64,000 bases of DNA, from positions 383,730 through 447,729 of the forward strand of contig NW_019775169.1 in NCBI RefSeq assembly GCF_001039355.2, read 5' to 3'. This DNA is from Lingula anatina. Its lineage: Eukaryota > Brachiopoda > Lingulata > Lingulida > Lingulidae. Each line of letters starts with the position of its first letter. Position 1 is the stretch's first letter. The position numbers and the translations under genes are program-made. A model generated the notes under the pieces. It worked only from the letters and a program-made list of their open reading frames with translations. It searched no databases and was not told the origin of the DNA. Positions 1-12,780 of the stretch are shown here, one piece after another.

Positions 1-2
1 GG

Positions 3-170
3 CGCTGGTGTCAGGAGCGTACTGGGACGTACAGAATTAAAGTCAAATACTGCCACTGTGTTAACAAGGACGGATGTAATGCTGCCACAAGGACATATAT
101 TTCTTATTTAACTTTTCCAGTTTTGTATGTCATTCAAAAATATGTGCCCGGAATTTTGAGAGGTCTCTGA
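3..170 (+). CDS. Last exon of a Ly6/quiver-like (LU-domain) protein, 5' part outside window
   Basis: The frame starting at base 3 is open to a TGA at 168-170 and encodes about 55 residues. It contains the hallmark end of an LU/Ly6 domain: a Cys-x-Cys pair (YCHCVN) followed by DGCN, the closing cysteine-asparagine of the three-finger fold. A moderately hydrophobic tail follows, as in GPI-anchored family members. The layout matches the last exon of the complete paralogue at 1131-2705 (cysteine, variable loop, CxC, GCN, tail), so these are probably tandem duplicates. In insects, quiver/sleepless-type proteins are GPI-anchored modulators of channels and receptors; the role here is unknown. A poly(A) signal AATAAA lies at 387-392. 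The family call is solid; the rest of the gene lies upstream of the window. Confidence 0.82.
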   Translation, partial: RWCQERTGTYRIKVKYCHCVNKDGCNAATRTYISYLTFPVLYVIQKYVPGILRGL

Positions 171-386
171 AGATGTTCAACTCATATTAACTTTTAATTA
201 GCTATTCATGTAACAGTATTTTACTAAATATTATTTATTACTAATGTTTTATTGAGTTATTCGATGATAATTATCTGTTTAATAACGATTCTTCTCATTT
301 TGGTCATTATAATTTGCGTAATCTGGTTTATATGATGACTTATAAGCTCTGCATAAAATGTACGTAAGGATTTTTGTGCTGTAAGC

Positions 387-392
387 AATAAA
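387..392 (+). terminator. Poly(A) signal of the upstream Ly6-like gene
   Basis: Canonical AATAAA 217 bases after the stop codon at 168-170, in AT-rich sequence. Confidence 0.55.
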
Positions 393-1130
393 TTTAATCT
401 ATTACTCGCATCTTTTTCCATTTTGAATTATGAACGTTTTATAAAAATTGAAATGCGCCGATAAATATTAAAATATGTCCCGTTAAGCACGTGAGATGAA
501 TATATTTAGCTTAACGGATTTTAGTTTGTCATAGCTTGCGTTTTAGGAAATCGTGAATTGCAATTTTTAGGGGAAAAAATAACACTCTCGACAAATGACA
601 GCCAAATAGAATCGCACTGCCATCAGTTTAAATTTGTCAGTGCTTTCCTTCCAGTTAATCAGCTTTATTCTTGCATTTTTGCTTTGCTCATGTCCAAATA
701 TTAATCAACATATCCTCCATGTACATGCAACAATGTGAGCAAAGATAACCCTTCAGAACCCCAACTCGCACATGCGCATTTGTCATTTGAACCGGCCATG
801 ACTTGATGTTTACAACAGGTGAGTCATACCACCAACGTGTGTCACCAAAGGGGTGAAAGGTGATAGGTTGACACAGAAAAACATTTCAATTTCTTCGAAA
901 AACTAAATGAAAAAGAATTCACTACAGAATTTTTATTATATGCTCAATTTAAATTCAAAACATTGTAGAGAAACTGTCCTTTAAGAGGGTTTTTGCTTCT
1001 AGGGTGTCAACTCGTCACCCCTCTCAGGTAGACATTCTTTACATTTCATACACCTGAGCCGCCATTACTGCCCTACAACGGCTGAATCGGGGGGCAAGTA
1101 TAATTGATATAACAACCCCCTGGCTTCAAA
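393..1130. other. Intergenic region between two Ly6-like genes
   Basis: No coding signal seen. It should hold the promoter and 5' UTR of the next Ly6-like gene, but I could not place a TATA box or start site with confidence. Confidence 0.4.
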
Positions 1131-2705
1131 ATGGACATTTTACTCCAAGTTTCTATATTATTAGCCATTCTTGGACTGGGTGAGTATTTCATATTTGATT
1201 TCTACCTTTGATCAAACACAGTAGACTTAATCTAACTAGTATAACTCTGAGTGAAACTACGGCGACACCTGTGCTGGTCAGATTGGCACTGTAGGGGCCT
1301 ACATGTCTCTTAAATTACCATTAAAACTATTTTTAAAAAGCTTATACTAGTATGTATGTTGGGCACAGTACATGTGAACATATTTTAGTCTGTACAGGTA
1401 TTTGTCTTATATCTTCACTAGTGATATATGAAAGGATTTTGTACCTCTTTCGTGTACGCACAAGGACACTTTGAGGGTCACAGGCAGGCAGTTGAACTAA
1501 CTTGTGTGCCATTCTACTTGTAATAGAAAATCTGTACTTGGTCGCTGGATACTTTTAATTTCCCTCGTGTGCAATGACTGTTCTTGGACATAATAACGAA
1601 TTATGTCCAAGGACTGTTTTAACACGTGCCTGTATGCCAGGGGAAATAAAACACTGAGAAACCGATTTAAATATGAGCCTATCAGGCAAAATTTAAACGT
1701 GTCATTGAAACCACTTCGATTGCTTTAACAACATAATACAAAGTATATCCTGATAAATGAACACGAATTGAAAAAATTTTATATAAATTGACAAACAGGT
1801 ATTAAATAAGACTGTAAAAATTGCTATTTTCCAGGTGAGGCAATCCAATGTTACCAGTGTGATAGCAATGAAGATGGCTCTTGTCCGTCTGACCAGTACT
1901 TCGACCCAACCATCAACGCTTTAGTGGACTGTGGAAGTTTTGAAGCTAATGTGCCGGGGTCTTTTTGTATGAAAGTTGTACAAGAAAGCCCAGGGTGTAA
2001 GTGTATGATTTCAAGATGTGGATAGACCGAGCTTCTTTTTTTTTTTTTTTTTTTTGCTAAATATAGCTTTAAGAAAGTGTTTATTTATTGTATTTATTTC
2101 CTTAATCCACTTAAAAAAAAAGCAAGTACCTCTATTTCACTATTTTTTTCATTTACTCAAAATGATATGTGCTGCCACAAAAGCTAACAACCCGGTGTGT
2201 TTGTTGACTGGAAATGGATCGTTGCATTTATCGCATTGTGCTAGGTGTGACTGTAGCAATTCGGTGTTTATTTCAGGGCACTCCTGGACAAAGATTACGC
2301 GAAGATGTGGATCTAGATCTGAAGTTGGTAAGTTTAAGCTTGCTAACTTATTGAAAACGTTAGAATTCATCCTATACTAATAGATCCGCAAAAAAAAAAA
2401 AAAAAACCAAAAAAAAAAAAAAGAAAAGAAAACCAACCACCCAATACATTTGTAATTTTATCGATTGCTTTATATCTCCTGTTCAACCATCGTGCAATAT
2501 TTGAATGAAAATAACTTCAATTTATGAATTTTTTCCAGGTGTTGCTTCGGGATGTCGATGGTCGTACCATGATAACGGCATATTTCAAGAAATCTGTTAC
2601 TGTAACGACCGGAACGGCTGTAACGGCTCCAGCAGACTGTCACTGAATAGTGTTGTTTTATTGTTTTCAATCATATTGGTGATTTTGATACACAAGAAAT
2701 TATAA
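1131..2705 (+). CDS. Ly6/quiver-like GPI-anchored LU-domain protein, complete (4 coding exons)
   Basis: Coding exons are 1131-1179, 1835-1996, 2277-2327 and 2539-2705, all with GT/AG borders and phase 1 at every junction, giving 142 residues. Residues 1-17 form a hydrophobic signal peptide. The mature part opens with QCYQC and carries ten cysteines (22, 25, 33, 49, 61, 81, 93, 107, 109, 115), ending in CYCNDRNGCN, the signature of the LU three-finger fold. Residues 117-119 (GSS) are a likely GPI attachment site, followed by a hydrophobic tail from 121 to 142. Quiver/sleepless relatives sit on the outer cell surface and modulate potassium channels or nicotinic receptors in insects; that role is not shown here. 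It sits just downstream of a second member of the family. Its poly(A) signal is at 2914-2919. Exon 3 is the shortest and least conserved, so its acceptor is the least certain border. Confidence 0.88.
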
Positions 2706-2913
2706 CATCATGCTCCAGTGCCAAGTATGAGTTAAGGTTCTCTCTGTTTTTGTATCGTGACAAAGGATCGCCAGATTGCACGCAGAAAACGTTTTTCATG
2801 ACGATGTTTATCAAATGACTTACAGTGGTCGTTCTGGTCACGTAGATACTTATATCTCATCAAATTAATCCAAGAGGCTTTATAGAAACTTTGAGTACAA
2901 TTAACAAAAATGC

Positions 2914-2919
2914 AATAAA
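2914..2919 (+). terminator. Poly(A) signal of the complete Ly6-like gene
   Basis: AATAAA 209 bases after the stop codon at 2703-2705. Confidence 0.55.
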
Positions 2920-5900
2920 AAGAAAAAAGCTTAAAGAACGAGAAGAGGAGACTTCAAACGGACCGATTATCAGTGGATATCGGATAGATATATGCAACTT
3001 CTATACCCACATTCGTTGTAAATAATTGTAAATATTTCATTTGCTACTTTTTATATTGGACTCTCTGTCAGCTTTTAGATAAACGAAGTACATAGTTTAT
3101 ATTCCATCCAACTATGGGAATATGGTTTTCGTTTTCAAATGTAATTAGTTTACACACTTGTAGTATTGGTTTGTAAGTAGGCCTATAGTTGTATAAAACT
3201 CCATATGCTTTTCTGAAACCATGGACAACGAAGGTACATAAATAAAATTTCATTGCAAATATGTTCCATTTGAAAACAGTGTGCACAGTTCTCTCTTCCT
3301 ATTTCTTTCATTTTGTTCGGGTGACTGAAATTAATTTAGACACGGATAGTAGACAACTATATCCGTTGCACGTTATTTACAAAAATTCTTAATCGAGGCT
3401 TCATTAAGGTTTCCTTGAAACAGCTGCACAAGCAGTCTAGTTATTCCCGAAACTGACGTTATAAGAAGGCCATATAAACTGTTACGAAGAGCAATCAAAA
3501 CATCAAAATTCATTGCTTGAAGATGGAAGTGCCGTAAGATTGATCCAATTGCTGATGTATTTATAGTATGAGGCACTTGGCTTTTCTCAAATAGTAACCC
3601 TGCGATGACGACCTTGGTTAGGACGTGCGGATATCAAACCTTCTCAATGGAGTTTTCTTTAACAAACAATATTTTGTGTGTTTATATCGAATTTGACTTT
3701 CCAAAAACCTACTGGTATTCTATTTTTTATTAATTTTTGTTGCATGTTTTAAATCCCTGCATCGTAGGATTGATCGTTCAAAAGGCTACCTTCCACAAAG
3801 AATGAACGAGTGACTAAGCGAAGTCGAAAAGATCAAAAGAAAATAGATTTTTCATTAAAAGTTAAACAGGCATTGACGACTCTCAGTTCATTCCAAACTG
3901 AATCAACCAGTTTCTCCGGTATCGAGTGCATGAAAAAGTTATCTCTTATATCACTATAAGGCTTAATTACATGACCAGAAAATGACTTAGATAATCTTGG
4001 GGATAAGAGCGTCATTTAGACTATGCCAAAAGACAATAAATGACATTGGGATGGATAAGATCAGTAATCTTTTGCGTGTTTTTACAGACATATCCTCGTG
4101 GCATATCAATGTTTAGTGTAGCACAATGAGATTTCATTTAGAAATGCTATTCAGTCCTTTCTTGTTGCAAAAGTACTTGATCGGATATCCAATATTACTT
4201 CTTTAAACTTCACGAAACACGCTTCTGCTTAATTTCCACTTCTCTAGGATTGTTTCTTAAACACAACGGCAAATAGAAACTAGGAATTTGCAGCACTCAG
4301 GAGCCACACGGACCTTTGGCAACGTGCTTGATCCAACAAACGGCAACATTGGCAATATAAAGTGCTCTGATTATCAAGCTATAGGATATTAAATCAAATA
4401 AACAATTAAGACATCCGCTGATTTGATTAGAGACCTGAAGTTCTATTGTCCACGTGACAAACAAGGATAAAGGAGAACGGCAATGGGGAGTTGAGTGAGG
4501 AATACTCCAGGAAATCATGCGGAAGACGGTGTCAGACAGATAGCACACGCAAACCAGTTTCTGGTTCTAAATCCGAGCAGCGGAGCTTTAGTGCGTAAGG
4601 TAACTTCTTTTGCTGATAATTTTCTATAACTGGCATTAATGCTTTGTTTAAAGTAGACCCAAATGAACACTGGGTAATAGATCCCAGATTACAACAAGGT
4701 GAAATGTTGGGGGAAAAAAACGAAGCTAAGATGGCGTCTTTGTTTAAAGAACTGCTCGTTATAGATATTACCATTTGATTATCGAAAGCCGGCTCTTGCA
4801 TACGCATAAGAAGTCAAAATGGAATTTATATCTTATCACGTGAATATGCAGATTGTATTTGTACAACATGTGATTTTATAATGTATTACGATACATTCAC
4901 CTATGAAGTCACCCGGTTTTACTGTCTCAATATTATTTCATAAGTGTTCACCGTTCCGTAACAGAATGTAAAGTGACAGACTGGAAAAAAATCAAGATTC
5001 TAAAGGGATTGGGGGTCACACCTGGTGAAATCTTACTAAGTTTAAACACATTTCTTTTAAAATATACAAGCCGGTGTCAGTTCTAGTAGAATTGATGAAA
5101 ATACTCGCACGGTCGGTTTCTCTGACACAACTCTATCTTCTTCAATAGTAAATATTTATTTTCTGCGTTCGACTGTGTTTTTGCCAAGTAGCAAAAAGAC
5201 TTCAGCTTAATTGGCTTGGTATACGAAGCATTAATTGGTTCTGATATCTTAAAAGATCAGAATTCCTTAGGACATAATTGACCGAAGTGCCGAGACATGT
5301 TTATCGTGATGTACAACTACAGACCTCCCGCCGCAAACTGCGTCTGATGACTAGAACGTGGTTCAAACTTGTTTTCACCTCTTCGGTTTCAGGTAAAGTG
5401 CCATGCCATTATTTCGATTATTTGCCTATCAAGACTCCTTCCCTCGGTGATTTTCAGGTGAGTCTTCCGTTAATTATCCTTCTAAAGATCTCGTGTTTTT
5501 CACAATTTCCACGTTTCCCTTGGTGAGAACTGTGAAGCGTATTTAGATAACTAAATCCAAGACTAGATTTTAATGAAAAATGTTGTCCATCGAGAAAGTA
5601 TGAAGCAGTTCAGCGACATGAATGCCACAGCGTAAGGCAGCACATGCTTTATAAGAAACGTCTTGGCAAATGCATATCTGGAAGAAAAAAAGTCTACCAA
5701 AATTTTTCTAAGGTTTGTAAATGCAATTAAATCTGAAATTTAATCGAGAATGTCGGACTAGGTTACTGTTAATCATTTAAACACGCTGAAGGTAACGAAG
5801 CATGCACAAGAAACACCGAGGAAGCGAAAGTAGTCAATTCGTATTCAATTATGGTTAAACTGAGGCCTGACCCAACCTTTCTATCCCTTCTTAGGTTGTC

Positions 5901-6543
5901 AAACATAAATTAGCAGTTTGAGAATCGGATAAGCTTTGTTTATTTTCTTCTCGACGAAATATAGAATGTAAACAACCGAACCAAAAAGTCAGCAGATTAC
6001 TGAATGTAAAACCTGCAAGTGAAATCACTACTGTCATTCGTTAGGGTCATATTCACCGCACCCCGAGTAACACCCCTCTACCTTTCATACAGGTTCCGTC
6101 ACCTTTTTCAACGCTCATACATTTTCCATAGAGGAGATTTTCCATTATACACAGATTTAGATTCAGGGTAATTCTCTGACGCATTTGCCGGGTGTTTTGT
6201 CAACAATATCTTGACTGCTACCATAATGAAAATAGTGCGTTCCGTAGACTAGATTTGTAAAAGAATAAAACAATAGAAAAGATGGAGGAGATAATACACA
6301 GCTAATAGCACTCACGAAAAATAGGTTTAAATTGCACAGGTAAAAGATCTGGCTGAATTGTTATCGGTGACCGAAGGCTACTTTATACAAGAATCACTGA
6401 TGATTTGAAAGCTTTGGACAAAATCTTTGCTTTACAGGTGTAAGGACTTTTATACTTTTTGTACTAGGTACTCGCTGCAGTGTCAAATGCAAACTATCTC
6501 CCGTAGTCGGACACTTAAAATTTTTGTTATTACATTTTTCCAG
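2920..6543. other. Intergenic region upstream of the GPCR gene
   Basis: About 3.6 kb with only short random frames on both strands. It probably includes noncoding 5' exons and the promoter of the GPCR gene, since a splice acceptor (ATTTTTCCAG) ends at 6543 just before the coding start. No repeat family or RNA gene was recognised. Confidence 0.4.
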
Positions 6544-6555
6544 GACTAATTAGGC

Positions 6556-9500
6556 ATGGATCCCGCTACAGCGTCCGGTTGGTGTGAAATGGATCCACTC
6601 AGCATCAACCAGAGCGTTTTGCCAGGTGTAGGCAACGAGAGTGCTGGAAATAGGACAGGTATTTTCGTAATATATAATTTTTGATAATTTTATTTTTATT
6701 TTAATGCTTTTATTTTTAGAAAATGACAATATGGTTCTAAAAGCTTTACACTGCTATGGTATAATATGATTGATTCTTATGATCCCTGTTGCCAAATTGT
6801 CACTGACGAAACAGATATGTAGTTATTTATCTGTACTAAAGTTTTAGATTTATCCATGGGATAACGGCATTTGGAACAGTGATAAAATAAATGTTTAATC
6901 AGAAGGCAAAGCTGGGCTGTTATCCACCATTACGCAAACTCTCAAATATTAAACCCTAGGTGATTAATTGGCATAGTCTCGTATTTTTTCAGACTCTGTT
7001 TTTTTTTTCGTTTCTATATTCACATCTCACTCAAACTTCCTCGTTGCTCCAGTGCACACACTGCTTAGCCTTCGGAAGTGTTTGAAAACATTTATATCAT
7101 AAAGCAAATACATTAGCCACATGTCTTCATAGCTAGTTTACGTTTTCATGACGTTTTAAGAGAACAGTAAATCAGAAATATCTCGGGAGCTATATTAGGT
7201 ATATCATTTTACGATGAGTTCATATGGATATGCCGTCGATAGACGCCAATAGATGAAATATCTTATCATCAGAGAGCAAAGTTGTTTTTTAAGTGAGAAT
7301 GTACGACAGGAGAAATTCGAGGAGCTTACTGGCCGTTTTGTTTGTGTTAACCTTATTTTGGGTCATAGACGAATCCCGTCTGACATTACTTTGATTGAGA
7401 GCTTGGTTAAAGCAAAAAGAAAAAAAGACCGTTGTAGATTCCACTTTCACGAACTGATATCTATTGTAATATACATTTGCGCTTTCTTATGTGCCTGTTT
7501 GGTGTAGGCTACGTAAAGAAAATTGAACGAAAAAAAAAGAATTAAAACACACAGTTTCCCTTCATTCTTTGGCTCTCTATCTCTTTTTTTGAAAAAAAAA
7601 AAAATGCAAAGAAAAGTTGACTTAAGATATTTATGACTGTTTTGTGTCTAATTCAACATACAGTGTAGGTATGCTGTCAGTCGAAGGTTAAAAGTACAGA
7701 CCATTTTGTGCAGCGCCCTCTTTTCTATTATTATGAAGTACAACTAGTGTGCTTTATGCCATAGTGTGGAGCACTACCAAAATACTTGCTAGTGAGTTGG
7801 GTTAGCTAATAAACCATTTTCAGTTTGATTTTCTTTCTTTTACATTGGCTCCTTTAAAGGTGTCCTGCCCGGGACACAGATTTAGATACTGTCAAAATAA
7901 AAAAAAGTCATTGGATGTCATTGGATGTTTTGTACTATTTTGATTAACAATTTGGTTTTAAATGACCCCCGAGACATTTAGACCACCGTGTTTTCCAAAT
8001 GTTTCAGTTGGAAATATCGACATCAGGTGCTTTTGTTTGAGGGGTTTTATCTTTTTTTTTAAAGGTCGGATTTGGAAAGATATGTAGCCTAGCAGATTGT
8101 TAAGACGTAAAAATATGACTTTGTGACATTTTCAAACGCGTTCAGTATAGACCTGCCTTTAATTAGTGCCACACGTACACTTGACAGTTGATGTGTTTAA
8201 AACTACACAAGAAAACCGACACCCTATACGTCTTTGGTAAAGACCATTTAGTTCCATAGCATAGCAATCTAAGGAAGTAATAACAGATATATATCGGATA
8301 GCGCATCTACAGCTGATTGATAAGGACGCAGCAATCGATTGAAAAGGCAATATGTTTTATCTTTCCAGAGTTACAGCTGCTACACTTCGTCTACTGGGGT
8401 TGGTGGCTGGAGGAAATCGGAACCACCGCCATTTTCATCGTAGGACTTATAGGGAATACCCTTTCATTCTTGGTAATGCGTACAAAGCAGCTACGAAAAC
8501 GAAGCTACAGTTTTTATCTGTGTTCGTTGGCAATTTTCGATTCCCTGTCGCTGTTTTTTAAGTTTCTAAGGCGAATTGACTCCATGTGTTTCGTTTTATT
8601 TGGCGCACACGGAAGCTTGTACAAACATTTTACAGATGGCGGCTGTAAAGTTTATAAATTCACCGAACACCTTTGCTTCCTGATGTCGTCGTGGTTGATA
8701 GTTTGTATAACGATTGAGAGGTTTGTTGCTGTGTACTTTCCATTTAAACGCCTACTCTGCTGCCGTCCTCAACGATTGGTCACATGGGCAGTGACGTTAT
8801 CACTGATCGTCATTCTGAGTTACACCCAAGTTTTCCGTCTTATATTCGTACAAAATACAGGTGATCCCAAGGAGTATTGTGGAGACGGGGAGAACTTTCT
8901 TCAGTTAAGCCAAACCCTACACACATACTGGTATCTTTTGGTTTTAGAAAACTGCTTACCAATAGGAATCATAACCATTTGTAATATTATGATTTTGCAT
9001 AAGATAAAAAGAGTAGAAAATTTGCTTCTGCAAGAGGGTGGAACGAGGCACTTGATGAGAATTTACACTAAAAAGCACAAAACGACTTTAATGCTAGTCG
9101 GTATATCATTTGCATTTATTATAACGCACTTACCGCCGACCATAGTCACCATATATTTGTCCTGTTTAGACCCCAAAGATCCACATTCACCGTGTATTTT
9201 TGCTAGCTTGAAAACATACTACCCACCAATTGAACTTGTTACTGAGATCAATTATTGTATTAACTTTTTCATTTACGTGGCAACAGGAGAAGCATTTCGC
9301 CATCAAGTCAAATTAATGTTTGCAGCATGTTTTCGGAGGTCTCGATACAGAAGGGCTCACCACAGACCTCCAAAAGTACTGTACAGAACTATCACTGGAC
9401 CAGGACTTCGTCCGTCAAAAGGTCGCCGCAACGTTTTCTTAAGGTCAAGCACGCGCTCCACTTTAACTTCGCAGTCATGGCAATCGTCATTTCGTTCAGG

Positions 9501-9810
9501 TGACATGACTTCATCATCTTCGACAAATTCTTCTTCGGCTTTGCGCCGCCTTATCAATGTATGGCGGTCGAAGAGGCCGTTTGATATTCCGCACCGTGTC
9601 AACGGGAGGCCCAACGGGAGGCCCAACGGCAGACCGCGTTCAATGAAGCTACGAAAAGCCCCGTTCCGGCGACGGCAAATTACCAGATCGGGATCGGAGT
9701 CAACGCAGCAAGATTCGTCAACTCAAGAAGAGGTTCTGAGTTCGCCTGCGATAGTTACAACGACATCAAAATTATTTTTTTCTGAGCCCGAATGTCAATC
9801 AACTGTGTAA
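6556..9810 (+). CDS. Rhodopsin-family (class A) G-protein-coupled receptor, peptide-receptor type
   Basis: Coding exons are 6556-6658 and 8369-9810, joined in phase 1, giving 514 residues. The start has an in-frame stop just upstream and follows an acceptor at 6542-6543, so a 5' UTR intron is likely. The extracellular N-terminus has three N-glycosylation sites (N18QS, N27ES, N32RT). Seven membrane segments follow: TM1 with GN at residues 63-64, TM2 with LAIFD (D92), a disulfide pair C127/C205, an ERF version of the DRY motif at 151-153, TM6 with HLPP in place of CWxP, and TM7 ending NYCINFFIY (329-337) in place of NPxxY. The cytoplasmic tail is long (about 160 residues), basic and Ser-rich, with three NGRP repeats. 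ERF and NxxxNFxxY variants are common among invertebrate neuropeptide receptors such as FMRFamide-receptor-like proteins. The ligand is unknown. The family is near certain, the subfamily is not. Confidence 0.92.
6659..8368 (+). other. GPCR intron 1 (coding)
   Basis: 1.7 kb intron running from a GTATTT donor to a CTTTCCAG acceptor. I see no coding sequence or recognisable repeat in it. Confidence 0.8.
9605..9640 (+). repeat. 12-bp tandem repeat within the GPCR tail
   Basis: Three near-identical 12-base units (AACGGGAGGCCC and variants) encode NGRP three times in the cytoplasmic tail. The length is a multiple of three, so copy changes keep the frame. Confidence 0.85.
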
Positions 9811-9928
9811 GCATCTGAAAATAATGCAAAATTAGACCCGGAGAATTTTTGTACTATGATGATTTGGATAATCGTTGCATTGATCTAAGCTGTGTACTAA
9901 TTTTTCATTGTCTGTAGTAAAAATCTGT

Positions 9929-9934
9929 AATAAA
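9929..9934 (+). terminator. Poly(A) signal of the GPCR gene
   Basis: AATAAA about 120 bases after the stop codon at 9808-9810. Confidence 0.5.
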
Positions 9935-10499
9935 AATATGATATATATAAGTATATTAATTATGATTAAAACTCGATTTAATAATATAATGCCAACCCAT
10001 GCCTCCCAGATCAACAGCAAGTAAATGCATTCCTGTACAAATCGTGAAAATAATTTTGCTTAACATGTACAATTTTGACCTAGTGATTTGGTAAATAAAC
10101 TGCAAGTTCACATATTTACTTCGAAATATCGCATAAGAAAGTGGTGTTTTAATTGACATAAACTTTTAGTAAACGACATCTTGACTAATTCATTAAAAGT
10201 TGTGATCCTGTTTCTTTCGGTGTATCATAGTCCACATATATGCTTATATTTTCATCATAAGTGAGTAAATGATGAAATACATTTGACTGTAAACGAGAAT
10301 ACAGATAGAATTGACGTTTATGAGAGCAAATTACAGCCACCATTACCCCCTTAGTCAAAGTGCTAACAGGACTGCCATGCAGTCAAAAGAATCCCTATGT
10401 GCGACAAAAAATTTAATTAATGTTTTGAAATACCCCATATGCAAATAGTTGGTTAAAGATGTTCTTAAAAATGGGTTGTACATACAAATAAAACGGCTT

Positions 10500-12003
10500 A
10501 ATTAAAAGTGCAATTGATCTATTTATAATTTTTAATTGTCTGTGAGTTTGATATCAATCTCCCCTAGGCCAATTTTAAATCTGCCTAGGCAAGATTGCGA
10601 TTTCAATCTCGCCTTGGCGGATTTAAAATTAGATTTCAATCTGGCCTGAGACATATCCTTATGTTCTATGGTTTTGAACAGACTTGCTTTTGGGGAATAC
10701 ACCGTAAATGAAAGTAAAAAGTGGATTTAAATGACCTCTGTGACCGGAGGATTAAAATTATCTTCAGAAAATTACCAAATTCATAAAAATAATGCAAATA
10801 CGAGTGACTTTCAAAACAATTCATTAAAAAAACATACAGGGAATTTTTAAATGTCGGAATTTCTCCTTGTTTAATGGTTTAATAGCTGTTACTTATACAA
10901 GTATCTTATATTAGATTCCTCAATACAAATCATATTTATACGAAGAATAGTAATGAATGAAAATGGAGCAACAGTCCTCTCGTTCTCTCATGCATCAAGA
11001 TAAAACAAAGTGGAGTAAAGGAAATGTTTAACGGGAAACTTTGAGCTAAAACATGGTAGAATGCTGTCAATTTTAGAACTGAACAGTGAAGACCCCAGTA
11101 AAAATCTTCCAGTGTATTTTCTCGCGTCAAATTCCACTCTCTGACGCTTTAATATTTTGATCATTAATTTTATATTATTATTGACTAAAAGATTGTCATG
11201 TTTATATCATCTATTTTTCTCCTTTCTGTATACTGTTGTGAAAAAATTATAACAATTGGAATTTGTATTTTTCACAAAAAACCAGAGAAGAAAGAAAAAA
11301 GAAAGAAAAAAAAACATGTTTAAGATCCCTTGAATTTCCTGGCAATAATTTTCACTCCATTAGCAGTTTCAAAATGAAAAAACCACAGTTAACCTTAAAT
11401 GGACAAATCGAACTATGGCCTAATTTCGATCACCATACATAATTCGGGTCCTTACTTCTCCTTCACCTCGCCGTCATTATTGGAGGGGGGGGGGGGGGGG
11501 GGTTAAAAGAAAAGAAAAAAGTTTTGTAATTTACCAAAATACAAAATAGTGAATAAAAGATACTCTAAGACATGGATTGAACAACTAAAATGACTTTAGT
11601 TATGGACGTGATTTATCTATCTATAATTGAAAATTGCCAGTGACTTGGATTTCAATTTGGTCTAGGCCAATTTCATATCTGCCAAGGCAAGATTGTTTTT
11701 TTTAAATTTAAATATGACTGGATTTCAATGTTGTTGTAACAAAATAATCTAATTGTAATTTGTATTTTTACATAAAAAGCAAAATTAAAAAAAACATGTA
11801 TAAGATGCCTTGAGTTTTCACTCAACTTGCGGTTTCAAAACGACATAACAACAGTTCACCACCAGACGTAAAAGAGGAAAAAATCGAACTATGGACTAGT
11901 TTTGATCGTTAAAGAGCTTATAAAGTAACCACATTACATATCTTTGGTCTTTACTTATCCTTCTACTCGCTGTCCATATTGGTGAGGGGGGGGGGGGAGG
12001 GGT
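10500..12003 (+). repeat. Diverged duplicated segment with G-run ends
   Basis: Two blocks resemble each other in the same order. Around 10515-10640 and 11610-11700 both carry 'TCTAGGCCAATTT...TCTGCC(T/A)AGGCAAGATTG'-like sequence. Around 11250-11503 and 11750-12003 both carry 'GGAATTTGTATTTTT...ATCGAACTATGG...TTACTTCTCCTTC' and end in a poly-G run. Copies differ at many sites and by indels. This may be an old tandem duplication or two copies of one element. Confidence 0.6.
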
Positions 12004-12731
12004 TGAGGAACGTTTATGAAGAATGTCGATTCTTTAAAACCAAAGATAAATAAAATTTTGAAAATGTTCGTGTGAGAGTGCGCGGGTGCGTGTGTGTTTT
12101 AACAGAGCATCTGTTCTATTTGTATTGTTGTCTAACTAAAATTAAGTAATTTTATTATGAAATATGAAAAGATTATAAGAATTGTTGGCTTACGCTCAAT
12201 GTAATATTTGCAAAAAGTACAGGGTATAAAGAATGTGACTGACATTAGTTCACGCATTTTCTTATGTTCGATGGTATTTGAGAGAAAACAATACACATTG
12301 CAAGTGACATTTGATAATGCATTTTCTATTGTATGATGGCATTTGAGAGAAAATAACCCTTGCGTGCAACACCTTTTCCATGCCATATGACTGAAAATCA
12401 ATTTAACAAGAATTTTCCAATAACCAACAATAATCAACATGTAGTTGTCATATTTTGCTACTTCATGTGCTGTCCCTGATCAATTTGCCAGCTGTTTATT
12501 TTTATTTTATATAACGGAAAGTTAGTCAGAAGAAGAAAAAAAGTGTCGTGTGGATAATTTGTTGAGACTGTTTTTAGACAAATGACTTGACATGGTAGTT
12601 CAAGATATGTCTTATTTATAATACTATCGTGACTGGAACATCTACAATTTATATCTAACAACCAACTTGTACCACCCACAGCAGACTTCATTGAAATGCT
12701 TTGGTGAAAATCGGTGGAACAATAAAAAAAA

Positions 12732-12742
<11 letters not shown>

Positions 12743-12779
<37 letters not shown>
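12743..12779 (+). repeat. (TG)n microsatellite
   Basis: Uninterrupted TG dinucleotide run following a short TA run. Confidence 0.95.

Positions 12780-12780
<1 letters not shown>

Noticed and set aside
2018-2380. 120-residue frame overlapping Ly6-like exon 3
   Set aside because: It begins in a poly-T intron stretch and reads exon 3 by extension only; the spliced model explains the conserved cysteines.
5278-5526. 82-residue frame upstream of the GPCR gene
   Set aside because: No motif, no clear splice partners and the wrong context for a GPCR N-terminus; treated as chance.
8317-8368. Extending the GPCR exon 2 frame upstream as its own start
   Set aside because: The frame there starts with TTG, not ATG, and a good acceptor ends at 8368. 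The upstream exon with three glycosylation sites fits in phase.
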